From assembly GCA_020638495.1 (NCBI GenBank), contig JACKIN010000014.1, positions 42,606 through 106,605 of the forward strand: 64,000 bases of DNA, in the 5' to 3' direction. This stretch comes from Geminicoccaceae bacterium. Its GTDB lineage: Bacteria; Pseudomonadota; Alphaproteobacteria; Geminicoccales; Geminicoccaceae. A program made the position numbers and the translations under genes. The notes under the pieces were generated by a model. It was not told the origin of the DNA, made no database searches, and was given only the letters and a program-made list of their open reading frames with translations. Below are positions 44,350-54,303 of the stretch, piece after piece (the stretch's first letter is position 1; each line of letters starts with the position of its first letter).

Positions 44350-46135
44350 GGGCGCCACGCGACCGAAGAAGCGCCTGCGCTTTCCGCTCCGCGGCAAGGT
44401 CTTCCTGTTCGCCGTGCTGATCGCCATCACCCCCCTCGTGCTGGTCGGCCAGAACCTCGTCCGCATCACCCAGGACGAGCTCAAGAGCGCTGCCAACGAG
44501 CAGCTCGCGGACGCCGCGGACCAGCTCAGGGAGAGCCTCGACGACAGCTATCAGGGCAACTGGCTCACGCCCCTGCTGCTGATCCGCAATGGTATCGACA
44601 GCGAGAAGCTGGCGGTGCCCGAGAAGGTCTCGCTGATGACCCTCGGGCTCGCCAACATCCCGGGCGTCGTGGCGCTGCAGCTCACGGTCGGCCAGTCGGC
44701 GCTGCCCATCCTGGTCACCGACGAGGCCTACACGGCGCGGCTGAAGGCGGCCGGACTCGATGCCGTCACTCTGCTGCGCACACCGCTCGCCGCGATCGAG
44801 GCGGTGCGCGAGAGCGGCGACTACGGCATTCCGACGATCACCACCATCGACGAGACGGGCGACTGGCTGGCGACCCTGGCCCTGCCGCTCGAGTCCGAGT
44901 TCGCCGGCCAGAAGCTGACGCTGAGTGCTCGGATCGACCTCGATTCGCTGGCGGCGGTGATCCGCAACCACCCCTTCGCCCGGCGCGGCGAGATCACGGT
45001 GATCGACGCTGCCGGTCGGACCGTGCTCGAGAGCGAGCCGCGCGATCTCGGCGACCGGGCCATCGTCGATTCGGCGCTCCGCCTGATCGAGGGCAATGCC
45101 CGGGCCGCCACGGTCGAATCCTACGAGCGGTCGGACGGCACACCCATGCTCGGCGCCTATGCCTTTCCCCGGACCCTGCCCTGGGTCGTGATCACCGAGC
45201 TCGGCGAGCGCAACGCCTATGCGGTGGTCGGGCAGATGACGCGCAACCTGGCGCTGTGGGTGCTCGCCGGCTTTTGCGCCGCGGCCCTGGCGGCCGGGTT
45301 CTTCGCCCGCCGGCTGACCCGGCCGATCCTGCGGATCGGCGAGGTCGCCAACCGGGTCGGCGGCGGCGACTTCAAGACGCGCGTCGAAGGGGTGCGCACC
45401 AATGACGAGATCGGCGATCTGGCCGAGCGCATGAACACCATGATCCGCGAGCTGGGCGAGCGGCTGGAGCTGATGAAGTTCGTCTCGCGCGGCACGGTCT
45501 CGGCGATCCGGGCGGCGGATTCGTCCGGCATCTCGCGCAGCGGCGCGCGGCGGCCCGCCGCCATGCTGTTCTCGGACATCCGGGGCTACACGGCCTTCGC
45601 CGAGACGGTCGATCCGGAGGTCGTGGTCGAGATGCTCAATTCCTATCTCGACACCCAGACGGCCATCGTCGAGTCGCATGGCGGCGACGTGGACAAGTTC
45701 ATCGCCGACGAGCTGGTCGCGGTCTTCCTGGGCGAAGGCATGGAGCGCCGCGCCGTCGCCTCCGCCCTCGACATCCAGGAGGCCATGGCCGGGCTGCTGC
45801 GCGAGCACCCCGAATGGGACCTGCATGTCGGCATCGGCATCAGCGCCGGCGAGGTGGTGATGGGGGCCATGGGTGCCCGCGAGCGCATGGACTTCACGGT
45901 CCTGGGCGACCCCGTCAACCTGGCGTCCCGCCTCTGCGACGCCGCCCCGCCCCGGTCGATCCTGGTGAGCGAGCCGGTCCGCATCGCCGTGGCGGGCGAT
46001 CCGGAGCTCGTCCTCGAGCCGCTCGAGCCGATCCGGATCAAGGGCAAGCGCGAGCTCGTGCCGGTCTTCAAGGCGCTGCGCGCGGTCCGGGCGGACAGGG
46101 GCGAGGCGCCGGCGATCGACCGCCGGGCTTCCTGA
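44336..46135 (+). CDS. Membrane class III adenylate cyclase with extracytoplasmic sensor and HAMP
   Basis: The 599-residue protein has a membrane helix (about 19-42), an extracytoplasmic sensor of about 250 residues, a second helix (LALWVLAGFCAAALAAGFF), HAMP (TRPILRIGEVANRVGGGDF) and a class III cyclase domain from about residue 400. Metal Asp residues lie in FSDIRGYTAF and KFIADELVAVF; MDFTVLGDPVNLASRL gives adenine-selective Asp and catalytic Asn/Arg. It should make cAMP in response to an envelope signal. GTG at 44336 overlaps the PKD gene end. Confidence 0.92.
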   Translation: MPATEGATRPKKRLRFPLRGKVFLFAVLIAITPLVLVGQNLVRITQDELKSAANEQLADAADQLRESLDDSYQGNWLTPLLLIRNGIDSEKLAVPEKVSLMTLGLANIPGVVALQLTVGQSALPILVTDEAYTARLKAAGLDAVTLLRTPLAAIEAVRESGDYGIPTITTIDETGDWLATLALPLESEFAGQKLTLSARIDLDSLAAVIRNHPFARRGEITVIDAAGRTVLESEPRDLGDRAIVDSALRLIEGNARAATVESYERSDGTPMLGAYAFPRTLPWVVITELGERNAYAVVGQMTRNLALWVLAGFCAAALAAGFFARRLTRPILRIGEVANRVGGGDFKTRVEGVRTNDEIGDLAERMNTMIRELGERLELMKFVSRGTVSAIRAADSSGISRSGARRPAAMLFSDIRGYTAFAETVDPEVVVEMLNSYLDTQTAIVESHGGDVDKFIADELVAVFLGEGMERRAVASALDIQEAMAGLLREHPEWDLHVGIGISAGEVVMGAMGARERMDFTVLGDPVNLASRLCDAAPPRSILVSEPVRIAVAGDPELVLEPLEPIRIKGKRELVPVFKALRAVRADRGEAPAIDRRAS

Positions 46136-46238
46136 GAAGGCTTTCGACCGCACCGGGAAAGGTGCCGCATGCCCTGCCCTTGCGCCTCGCCCGGCTGGCG
46201 GTTAAGCCCGGCGGCGAACGAAGCCTTCGGAACCCCGC

Positions 46239-46897
46239 ATGCGCGCCGCCGTCGTCACCTTTCCGGGATCCAACTGCGACCGTGACCTGGCGGTAGCGCT
46301 CGAGGCCGTGCTGCAGCGGCCGGTGGCGCGCGTCTGGCACGGCGACAGCGAGCTGCCGCCGGTCGATCTGGTCGGCATTCCGGGCGGCTTCGCCTATGGC
46401 GACTACCTGCGCTGCGGCGCCATCGCCGCCCGCTCGCCGATCATGGCGGCGGTCGCCCGCCATGCCGAGGCGGGCGGTGCCGTCATCGGCGTCTGCAACG
46501 GCTTCCAGGTGCTGACCGAGGCCGGGCTCCTGCCCGGTGCCCTGATCAGGAACGCCGGCCTGCGCTTCGTCTGTCGCCATGTCCGCGTGGCGGTGGCGGC
46601 CCGCCGCAACCCCTTCACCGACGGCTATGACGAGGGTGCCGTGCTCTCCCTGCCGGTGGCGCATCACGACGGCAACTACGTCATCGACGAGGCGGGCCTC
46701 GCCAGGCTCGAGGCGGAGGACCGCATCGCCTTTCGCTATCTCGACAACCCGAACGGCTCGACCAGGGACATCGCCGGCGTGCTCTCGGCCAACCGCCGCG
46801 TGCTCGGCCTGATGCCGCATCCCGAGCGCGCGATCGAGCCGGCGCTCGGCAGCGCCGACGGCCGGCCGCTCTTCACCTCGCTGCTGGCGGCCCTGGC

Positions 46898-46901
<4 letters not shown>
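46239..46901 (+). CDS. purQ: Phosphoribosylformylglycinamidine synthase, glutaminase subunit PurQ
   Basis: The 220-residue class I glutamine amidotransferase has the catalytic Cys in GVCNGFQVLTEAG (about residue 87) and the His-Glu pair in LMPHPERAIEP. The N-terminus, VVTFPGSNCDRD, is typical. It supplies ammonia to PurL in the fourth step of purine synthesis. The purL start overlaps its stop (ATGA). The small third subunit gene purS, often just upstream, is not found here. Confidence 0.97.
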
Positions 46902-49093
<2,192 letters not shown>

Positions 49094-49129
49094 GCCGCCA
49101 GCCCGAGTGAATTCGACGAGGATGCCCGA

Positions 49130-49363
49130 ATGCCGATGAGCGCGACCGAAATCGAAGCAGCGATCAGGACCGCCCTGCCCGATGCCGAGATCAGCATCGA
49201 GGATCTCGCCGGCGACGGCGACCACTATCGCGCCACGGTCGTCTCGAGCAGCTTCAAGGGCATGCCCCGGGTCCGCCAGCACCAGCTCGTCTACGACGCA
49301 CTCGGCGGCCGCATGGGCGGCACCCTGCACGCCTTGGCCCTGACCACCAAGACACCCGCCTGA
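49130..49363 (+). CDS. bolA: BolA-family protein
   Basis: The 77-residue protein has the BolA fold pattern: IRTALPDAEISIEDLAGDGDHYRATVVSS, then FKGMPRVRQHQLVYDALGGRMG, with the conserved His near HQLVY and C-terminal HALAL. BolA proteins form [2Fe-2S]-bridged complexes with monothiol glutaredoxins, matching the next gene. The start could be 49130 or the second Met at 49136; GAGG lies upstream. Confidence 0.92.
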   Translation: MPMSATEIEAAIRTALPDAEISIEDLAGDGDHYRATVVSSSFKGMPRVRQHQLVYDALGGRMGGTLHALALTTKTPA

Positions 49364-49398
49364 CGCCCGGCCGATCGCGGCCCCAAGGAGACCATTCG

Positions 49399-49728
49399 AT
49401 GACCGACCCGATCCACGCCACCATCCAGGACCAGATCACCAAGGACGACGTCGTCCTCTACATGAAGGGCACGCCCGTCTTCCCGATGTGCGGCTTCTCG
49501 GCCGGCACCGTGCAGATCCTGGGCCAGCTCGACGTCAAGTTCCAGGCCTACAACGTCCTCGACGACCAGAACCTGCGCGAGGGCATCAAGACCTTCTCCA
49601 ACTGGCCGACCATCCCCCAGCTCTACGTCAAGGGCGAGTTCATCGGCGGCTTCGACATCGTCCGCGAGATGGCCGAGAACGGCGAGCTGCAGGAGACGCT
49701 GAAGGAGAAGGGCGTGGCGGCGGCCTAA
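49399..49728 (+). CDS. grxD: Monothiol glutaredoxin, Grx4 family
   Basis: The 109-residue glutaredoxin has the CGFS active site in FPMCGFSAGTVQIL (about residues 35-38), plus NWPTIPQLYVKGEFIGGFDIV for glutathione binding. CGFS glutaredoxins carry and deliver [2Fe-2S] clusters together with BolA, whose gene is 35 bp upstream. The ATG is preceded by AAGGAGACC. Confidence 0.96.
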   Translation: MTDPIHATIQDQITKDDVVLYMKGTPVFPMCGFSAGTVQILGQLDVKFQAYNVLDDQNLREGIKTFSNWPTIPQLYVKGEFIGGFDIVREMAENGELQETLKEKGVAAA

Positions 49729-49749
49729 ACGATAGCACAGGTAAAAAGA

Positions 49750-49770
49750 CGGGGAGGATGATCCTCCCCG
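49750..49770. repeat. 21-bp palindrome A after grxD
   Basis: CGGGGAGGAT (49750-49759), G, ATCCTCCCCG (49761-49770). It is a perfect inverted repeat with a 1-nt centre, between convergent grxD and the DUF3108-like gene. TTTTT occurs 11 nt later, so termination is possible but the form is not canonical. Confidence 0.75.
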
Positions 49771-49821
49771 TGCCCCACCGGTTTTTGTACGCCTCCGTCG
49801 TGCAGAAAGACGGAAGGGGCC

Positions 49822-49842
49822 CGGGGAAACTCAGTTTCCCCG
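49822..49842. repeat. 21-bp palindrome B after grxD
   Basis: CGGGGAAACT (49822-49831), C, AGTTTCCCCG (49833-49842). It has the same length, centre and outer CGGGGA/TCCCCG as palindrome A, but a different, compensated inner stem. The pair is separated by 51 bp and ends 7 bp before the convergent gene's stop codon. Confidence 0.75.
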
Positions 49843-49848
49843 AACATT

Positions 49849-50583
49849 CTACCCGTCTTCCTCGCTGACCAGCTCGATCGAGCTCTCGATCGCGGAATCC
49901 CTGGAGCGGATGAGCAGCGGCATCGGCATGGGCTCGATGCTGGCATAGGCGTCGATCCAGATGGGCGGCTGGCCCGGCATCGTGACCAGCATGTCGCCCT
50001 CCTCGAAGCCCGAGAGGCCGAGGAGCGCCGCGGTCAGGTGGTAGGCGTCGCGCTTTTTGCCCGCGACCTCGACCGTGGTGCGGCCCCGATAGACGGTCTC
50101 GAGGTCGGCGCGCTTGCGGCCGTCGAAGACCGGCAGGGCCATGGCCGCGTCCGGGGCGGGGTCGTGGGCCAGCCAGTCGCTCAACTGGAGCAGGGCCGCC
50201 AGGGGGTCGATCGAGGGATCGCGCAAGGCCGGCGACACCGGGCTCTCGCGCTCGCGGCCGCGATGGCGGACGACGAGGTCCGCGAGGCTGCCGTCGGCGG
50301 CGAAGGTGAGCTCGGTCTCGCGCGTCCGGTCGGGCTTGGTGTAGAGGGCGCTGAAATGCGACGGACGGGGGGCACCCTTGCCGACCTCGACCTCGGCGGT
50401 CAGATCGGTGCGGTGATCGCCGGCGATGAAGGCGGCGAGGCCGCGATTGCGCATCGTCATGGCGACACGCGCCAGGCCGTCCGCGCATTGCAGGCTGAGC
50501 TGCAGATCGGCGAAGGCAACGCCACCGCCGCTCATGGTGTAGGCGAGGTCGCGGTTGGCGACGCTGCCGCAGTCGGCGCGCAC
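49849..50583 (-). CDS. DUF3108-like periplasmic protein
   Basis: The ~244-residue product resembles DUF3108 proteins: YTMSGGGVAFADLQLSL near the start, ELTFAADGSLADLVVRH, LAALLQLSDWLA, then VFDGRKRADLETVYRG. These are exported proteins of unknown function. The first usable start in frame is GTG 50583. However, the same frame upstream encodes a signal-peptide-like RRSLLIGFGLTLVAGAVRA with no ATG, GTG or TTG before it, which suggests a damaged or unusual start. It lies downstream of rpsD on the same strand. Confidence 0.75.
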   Translation of the reverse strand: MRADCGSVANRDLAYTMSGGGVAFADLQLSLQCADGLARVAMTMRNRGLAAFIAGDHRTDLTAEVEVGKGAPRPSHFSALYTKPDRTRETELTFAADGSLADLVVRHRGRERESPVSPALRDPSIDPLAALLQLSDWLAHDPAPDAAMALPVFDGRKRADLETVYRGRTTVEVAGKKRDAYHLTAALLGLSGFEEGDMLVTMPGQPPIWIDAYASIEPMPMPLLIRSRDSAIESSIELVSEEDG

Positions 50584-50683
50584 GGCACCGGCGACGAGTG
50601 TCAGGCCGAAACCGATGAGGAGCGAGCGCCGCGTCCTCGGCGAGGGCCCGGAGGACCCTGCCCGGAGCGGCGCCCGGGGTTCG

Positions 50684-51298
50684 TCAGCGCGAGTAGTATT
50701 CGATGACGAGGTTCGGCTCCATCTGCACGGGATAGGGCACGTCCGAGAGCTTCGGCACGCGGACGAACTGGCCCTTCAGCGCCTTGGTGTCGACGGCGAG
50801 GTATTCCGGCACGTCGCGCTCGGGGCGGGCCACGGCTTCCAGCACCATCGGGATGTTCTGCGCCTTCTCGCGCAGCTCGATGATGTCGCCCTCGCGCAGG
50901 CGGTAGGACGGGATGTTGACCCGCTTGCCGTTCACCTTCACATGGCCGTGATTGATGAACTGCCGGGCGGCAAAGATGGTCGGCACGAAGTTGAAGCGGA
51001 AGAGCGTGATGTCGAGGCGCCGCTCGAGCAGCCCGATCAGGTTCTCGGCGGTGTCGCCGCGGGTCTTGCTGGCTTCCTCGTAGGCGCTGCGGAACTGCCG
51101 CTCGCTCATGTTGGCGTAGTACTTCTTCAGCTTCTGCTTGGCGGCGAGCTGGTTGGCGAAGTCGGACATCTTGCGTCGCTTCTGGCCGTGCTCGCCCGGG
51201 CCGTAGTCGCGCCGGGCCAAAGGACTCTTGGTGCGGCCCCAGAGATTCACCCCGAGGCGGCGGCAGATCTTGGACTTAGCCTGGATACGCTTGGTCAT
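50684..51298 (-). CDS. rpsD: 30S ribosomal protein S4
   Basis: The 204-residue protein is a complete S4: MTKRIQAKSKICRRLGVNLWG, then KSPLARRDYGPGEHGQKRRKMSDFANQL, the S4 RNA-binding domain (RRLDITLFRFNFVPTIFAARQFINHGHVKVNGKRVNIPSY) and the end EPNLVIEYYSR. S4 nucleates 30S assembly. As in many alphaproteobacteria it is away from the main ribosomal operons. The start at 51298 is the universal one; the longer open frame upstream is not conserved. Confidence 0.98.
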   Translation of the reverse strand: MTKRIQAKSKICRRLGVNLWGRTKSPLARRDYGPGEHGQKRRKMSDFANQLAAKQKLKKYYANMSERQFRSAYEEASKTRGDTAENLIGLLERRLDITLFRFNFVPTIFAARQFINHGHVKVNGKRVNIPSYRLREGDIIELREKAQNIPMVLEAVARPERDVPEYLAVDTKALKGQFVRVPKLSDVPYPVQMEPNLVIEYYSR

Positions 51299-51464
51299 CG
51301 GCCCCGATTTGCAGAAGCGGTGTAAGGGAACGTCGCTTTCCGGCGCCGGCAACGGATCGTGGCCCGCACAAAGCAACGCAGCCGGGGAAGGCCCCCGGCC
51401 GATGGCGAGCTTCTAGTCCGCGCACCCGGGCTTGTCAAAGGCTTTGCGTCGTTTCGCGCATCGC

Positions 51465-52244
51465 TCAGAGCCGGCGGTCCGGGTTGGCGCGGCGGCGCTG
51501 CTGCACGTCGCTGAAGGCGGCGGCCAGGATGCCCGCCGGCATGGCGATGAGGATGATGCCGCCGACCGCGGTGAGGCCGGCGAAGATGCGGCCGGGCACG
51601 GTCACCGGAATGGCGTCGCCATAGCCGACCGTGGAGAGGGTGGAGACCGACCACCACATCGCCCGCGGGATCGAGCCGAAATCGTCTGGCTGGTAGGCCG
51701 CCTCGCAGAGATAGAGCATGGTCGAGCTGACCAGCAGCAGGAGAAAGCCGATGACCAGGCTGAGCCCGAGCTCGTAGCTGCGCAGCATCAGGGCCTCGAG
51801 CATGTCGTGCATGGCGAGCGAGAAGCGGCCGAGCCTGGCCAGCCGCAAGAGCCGCAGCAGCCGGGCGATCCGCAGGATGAAGGCGTCTGTCCCGGCCAGC
51901 AGGAGGAAGACCGGCAGGATCGCCAGCAGATCGAGCAGCGCCACCGGCGTTACGGCGTAGCGCAGCACGCCGCGCCAGCCTTCGCCATAGCGGCCGCTCT
52001 CCGGTGCGATCCAGAGGCGGATGCCGTACTCCAGCAGAAAGAGCGTCGCGAACACCCATTCACATACGGCGAAGAGCCGACCGTGGCCCTCGTAGAGCTC
52101 CGGCTCGGTTTCCAGCACCGCCACGATGCAGGACGCCAGGATCAGGCTGGCGACCAGCATGTTGCCCGGTGCCAGCCCGTGCTCGCGCCGGCCGAGCGGA
52201 TCGAGCTGGTGATAGAACCAGGAGCGGAGGCTGGTGCGGGCCAT
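51465..52244 (-). CDS. Voltage-gated-type potassium channel (Kv/ion transport family)
   Basis: The 259-residue six-helix ion-transport protein has S1-S4 in the first ~150 residues, with a voltage-sensor-like S4 (RIARLLRLLRLARLGR). S5 and a pore loop with the K+ filter STVGYGD follow, then S6 (VGGIILIAMPAGILAAAF) and a very short C-tail (DVQQRRRANPDRRL). There is no RCK or nucleotide-binding domain. It probably conducts K+ as a tetramer. It lies upstream of rpsD and divergent from the Rieske gene. Confidence 0.92.
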   Translation of the reverse strand: MARTSLRSWFYHQLDPLGRREHGLAPGNMLVASLILASCIVAVLETEPELYEGHGRLFAVCEWVFATLFLLEYGIRLWIAPESGRYGEGWRGVLRYAVTPVALLDLLAILPVFLLLAGTDAFILRIARLLRLLRLARLGRFSLAMHDMLEALMLRSYELGLSLVIGFLLLLVSSTMLYLCEAAYQPDDFGSIPRAMWWSVSTLSTVGYGDAIPVTVPGRIFAGLTAVGGIILIAMPAGILAAAFSDVQQRRRANPDRRL

Positions 52245-52379
52245 GGCTGAGCTACCGGCTGTGCAACGAGACGCGCCCTTGCTACCAGCCGGGGCCGCGG
52301 CTTGCGAGCATCCGGCGGTTTACGCCGGGCGGCACTTGCGCTTCGATGCCGCCCCGCACCCCTGCCGCGAGACCGGACC

Positions 52380-52694
52380 ATGCCCTGGACAGTTGTCGAC
52401 GACGCCGACGCGATCGAGCCCGAGGACGTCATCCGCTTCGACCACGCGGGCCGCACCTATGCCGTCTACCGCTCGGCCGACGACGCCTACTTCGCCACCG
52501 ACGGCCTCTGCACCCACGAGCAGGTGCATCTCGCCGACGGCCTGGTGATGGGCCACGTCATCGAGTGCCCCAAGCACAACGGCCGCTTCGACTACCGCAC
52601 CGGCGAGCCCAGGCGGGCACCGGTGCGCAAAGCCCTGCGGACCTACCCGACAAAGGTCGAGGACGGCCGCATCCTCGTCGACATCCCCGACTGA
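52380..52694 (+). CDS. Rieske-type [2Fe-2S] ferredoxin (MocE-like)
   Basis: The 104-residue Rieske protein has both cluster motifs: C-T-H in DGLCTHEQVHL and C-x2-H in ECPKHNGRFDYRTGEPRRAP. It resembles MocE and naphthalene-dioxygenase ferredoxins that shuttle electrons from an NAD(P)H reductase to an oxygenase. Its reductase gene follows immediately but is split by an IS element, so electron supply is probably lost. No oxygenase gene is adjacent. The ATG at 52380 was chosen; an upstream open frame lacks the family sequence. Confidence 0.93.
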   Translation: MPWTVVDDADAIEPEDVIRFDHAGRTYAVYRSADDAYFATDGLCTHEQVHLADGLVMGHVIECPKHNGRFDYRTGEPRRAPVRKALRTYPTKVEDGRILVDIPD

Positions 52695-52695
52695 C

Positions 52696-53116
52696 GTGAG
52701 TGGCCCGCCTGACATGCCGGGCCCGATCGTCATCGTCGGCGCCGGCCAGGCCGGGGTGCGGGCGGCGCTGGCCCTGCGCGATGCCGGCTTCGACGGCCCG
52801 GTGACGCTGCTCGGCGCGGAGCCCGTGCCACCCTATGAGCGCCCGCCCCTCTCCAAGGGGCTGCTCACCGGCGAGCGGGACCCGGAGAACTGCACCATCG
52901 CCTCCACCGAAGCCCTCGCCGAACGCCGCGTCGCTTTCCACCCGGCGACGACGGCAGTGGCGATCGACCGCGACCGCCGCCTCGTCCGCTCGAGCGATGG
53001 CGGCGGGCATTCCTTTGCCCGCCTGCTGCTCGCCACTGGTCGCCGCCCCCGCCGCCTCGATCTGCCGCCCGACTTGGCGCCCCTCGCCCACGAGCTGCGC
53101 CATCTCGAGGACGCTA
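52696..53116 (+). pseudogene. Ferredoxin reductase, N-terminal part, interrupted by IS630
   Basis: Residues 1-140 of an FAD-dependent NAD(P)H:ferredoxin reductase: the FAD loop is IVIVGAGQAGVRAALALRDAGF, followed by PPYERPPLSKGLL and LLLATGRRPRRLDLPP. The frame continues exactly into 54304 once the IS and one TA copy are removed, giving codons Ala-Lys-Arg-Leu and a 413-codon gene. The insertion lies between the FAD and NAD domains. The start is GTG 52696, directly after the Rieske stop; ATG 52714 is the alternative. Confidence 0.9.
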
Positions 53117-53285
53117 GAGCATTTTCACGCTGACCGTACATAACCGGTATTTTCGATGTAGTTTTGGCATTCGGCCGGCGAGAAGCGGTCGAGCAGCTTG
53201 CCGATGGTTGTCCAAAGTCCGTCGATGGTGCGCTGGGCGGCCTTTCTCAGGAGCGGCTTGAGCTTGGCGAAGGCGTTCTCGCCTC

Positions 53286-53344
53286 CGCCGCCTGCTGGCG
53301 GCGTCCATTTCATGGTTCGGATCAAAGGCCTCCTGGCCTTTGAT
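53286..53344 (+). repeat. Two-hairpin palindromic element 2
   Basis: Stem A CGCCGCC/GGCGGCG (53286-53303) has loop TGCT. The linker (53304-53320) contains CATTTCATGGTTCGG. Stem B ATCAAAGGCC/GGCCTTTGAT (53321-53344) has loop TCCT. It lies inside the IS630 orfB, in the opposite orientation to element 1, and has the same layout, linker and loop pattern. Confidence 0.85.
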
Positions 53345-53601
53345 GGGTTGAGATCGGGTGAATAGAGTGGCAGATAGCGGAGCTCGGCGCCCCTGAACTC
53401 GATTGCCTCGCGCACACCGTGGACCTTGTGCGCGGCGAGGTTGTCCAGAATGACGATGTCGCCGGGCTCCGGCTTCGGGGCGAGCATCTGCTCGGTCCAG
53501 GCTCTGAACGTCGCGCCGTCCATGGCCCCGTCGAGCACGTAAGGTGCTATGAACCCACGGTTTGTCAGTCCGCCGACGAAGGTCGTCGTCTTCCAGTGCC
53601 C

Positions 53602-53661
53602 ATGATTGGCCAAGAGGCCAATCATCCGATTCATGGAATGACGACGGCCAGGAGGCCGTCG
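53602..53661 (-). repeat. Two-hairpin palindromic element 1
   Basis: Read on the minus strand: stem A CGACGGCC/GGCCGTCG with loop TCCT (53661-53642), linker TCATTCCATGAATCGG, then stem B ATGATTGGCC/GGCCAATCAT with loop TCTT (53625-53602). Stem B differs from element 2 at three positions in each arm and all three pairs are preserved, so the pairing itself appears selected. Confidence 0.85.
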
Positions 53662-53769
53662 AGGGGGGCAGCGCCGCGTCGAGCCGTTCGCCACGGCGGC
53701 AGCGGCCGTGGCGTCGAGCGAGCTTGGTCGATGCCCCGGTCTCGTCGATGAAGATCGACCGGCCCCGGC

Positions 53770-54207
53770 TCAGCGCACCCTGCTCGGCGCGCCAAGCGGT
53801 GCGCCGCTCGGCGATGTCCGGTCGATCCTGCTCCTCCGCCCGTCCGGTCTTTTTTTTAGCGTCAGGCCGAGCCGGATCAGGGTGTTGTGCATCAAGCCGA
53901 GGCTCGCCTCGAGGCCATGCGTCTCGAGCAGCCAAGCGCGCAACTCGTCCAGCGTCACGTCCGACCGCCGCTCGACTTCGGCCAGGATCGCGGCGTGCTG
54001 CGCCGCGAGCTTCAGCACCTGCTGATTGCGCTGCGCCCGGGCGGTCGCCTCACCAGACACCCGCCGTCGCTTCAACGCCTTGTAAAGGAACGAAACACTG
54101 ACATCGAACCGCTCCGCCGCAGTCCTCGCCGGCAGCCCGCCATCCATCGCCGCCAGAACCCGCTCCCGCAAATCCGTCGAATAGCTCTGCCCCGACCGCC
54201 ACGCCAT
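53770..54207 (-). CDS. IS630 transposase OrfA (helix-turn-helix part)
   Basis: The 145-residue DNA-binding half has MAWRSGQSYSTDLRERVLAAM, then LPARTAAERFDVSVSFLYKALKRRR for the helix-turn-helix and LDELRAWLLETHGLEASLGLMHNTLIRLGL. It ends shortly after a run of eight A (minus strand) where the orfB frame lies at -1. The ATG at 54207 fits the family start. By itself it may bind the IS ends. Confidence 0.85.
   Translation of the reverse strand: MAWRSGQSYSTDLRERVLAAMDGGLPARTAAERFDVSVSFLYKALKRRRVSGEATARAQRNQQVLKLAAQHAAILAEVERRSDVTLDELRAWLLETHGLEASLGLMHNTLIRLGLTLKKRPDGRRSRIDRTSPSGAPLGAPSRVR
53850..53857 (-). promoter_or_regulatory. Probable -1 ribosomal frameshift site in the IS630 transposase
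   Basis: On the minus strand the codons are CTA AAA AAA AGA in the orfA frame. A -1 slip on the eight A gives AAA AAG ACC in the orfB frame (KKKTGRAEEQ). A-AAA-AAA slippery runs are used by several IS families to make a fused OrfAB. Confidence 0.6.
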
Positions 54208-54303
54208 CACGCTTCTCCCGATCACCACAACCAAGAAGTGTGAATCACATCCTGTCACAAGTGGGAATCGGGAAAAGATTCCGGTCAGCTTGAAAGTGCT
54301 CTA

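Larger units (their letters stand above)
53125..53857 (-). pseudogene. IS630 transposase OrfB (DDE domain), disrupted
   Basis: The DDE catalytic part is recognisable: AEEQDRPDIAERRTAWRAEQ, FIDETGAST with the first Asp, then after a frameshift HGHWKTTTFVGGL, PGDIVILDNLAAHKV with the second Asp, LYSPDLNP and ENAFAKLKPLLRKA with the Glu. Palindromic element 1 (53602-53661) separates GERLDAALP from HGHW and shifts the frame. Element 2 (53286-53344) adds about 20 residues in frame between DLNP and ENAF. Both interruptions should abolish activity. Confidence 0.9.
53117..54301 (-). mobile_element. IS630-family insertion sequence (defective)
   Basis: The element is 1185 bp, flanked by TA duplications at 53115-53116 and 54302-54303, the target rule of IS630/Tc1 elements. 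The terminal inverted repeats are GAGCATTTTCACGCTGACCG on the left and GAGCACTTTCAAGCTGACCG on the right (18 of 20 match). It encodes orfA and orfB on the minus strand. Two palindromic elements of about 60 bp sit inside orfB, so it cannot make an intact transposase. Without them it would be about 1.06 kb, normal for this family. Confidence 0.95.

Noticed and set aside
51465..52244. Possible cyclic-nucleotide-gated channel linked to the cAMP module
   Set aside because: The channel has only about 15 residues after S6, so no nucleotide-binding domain is present.
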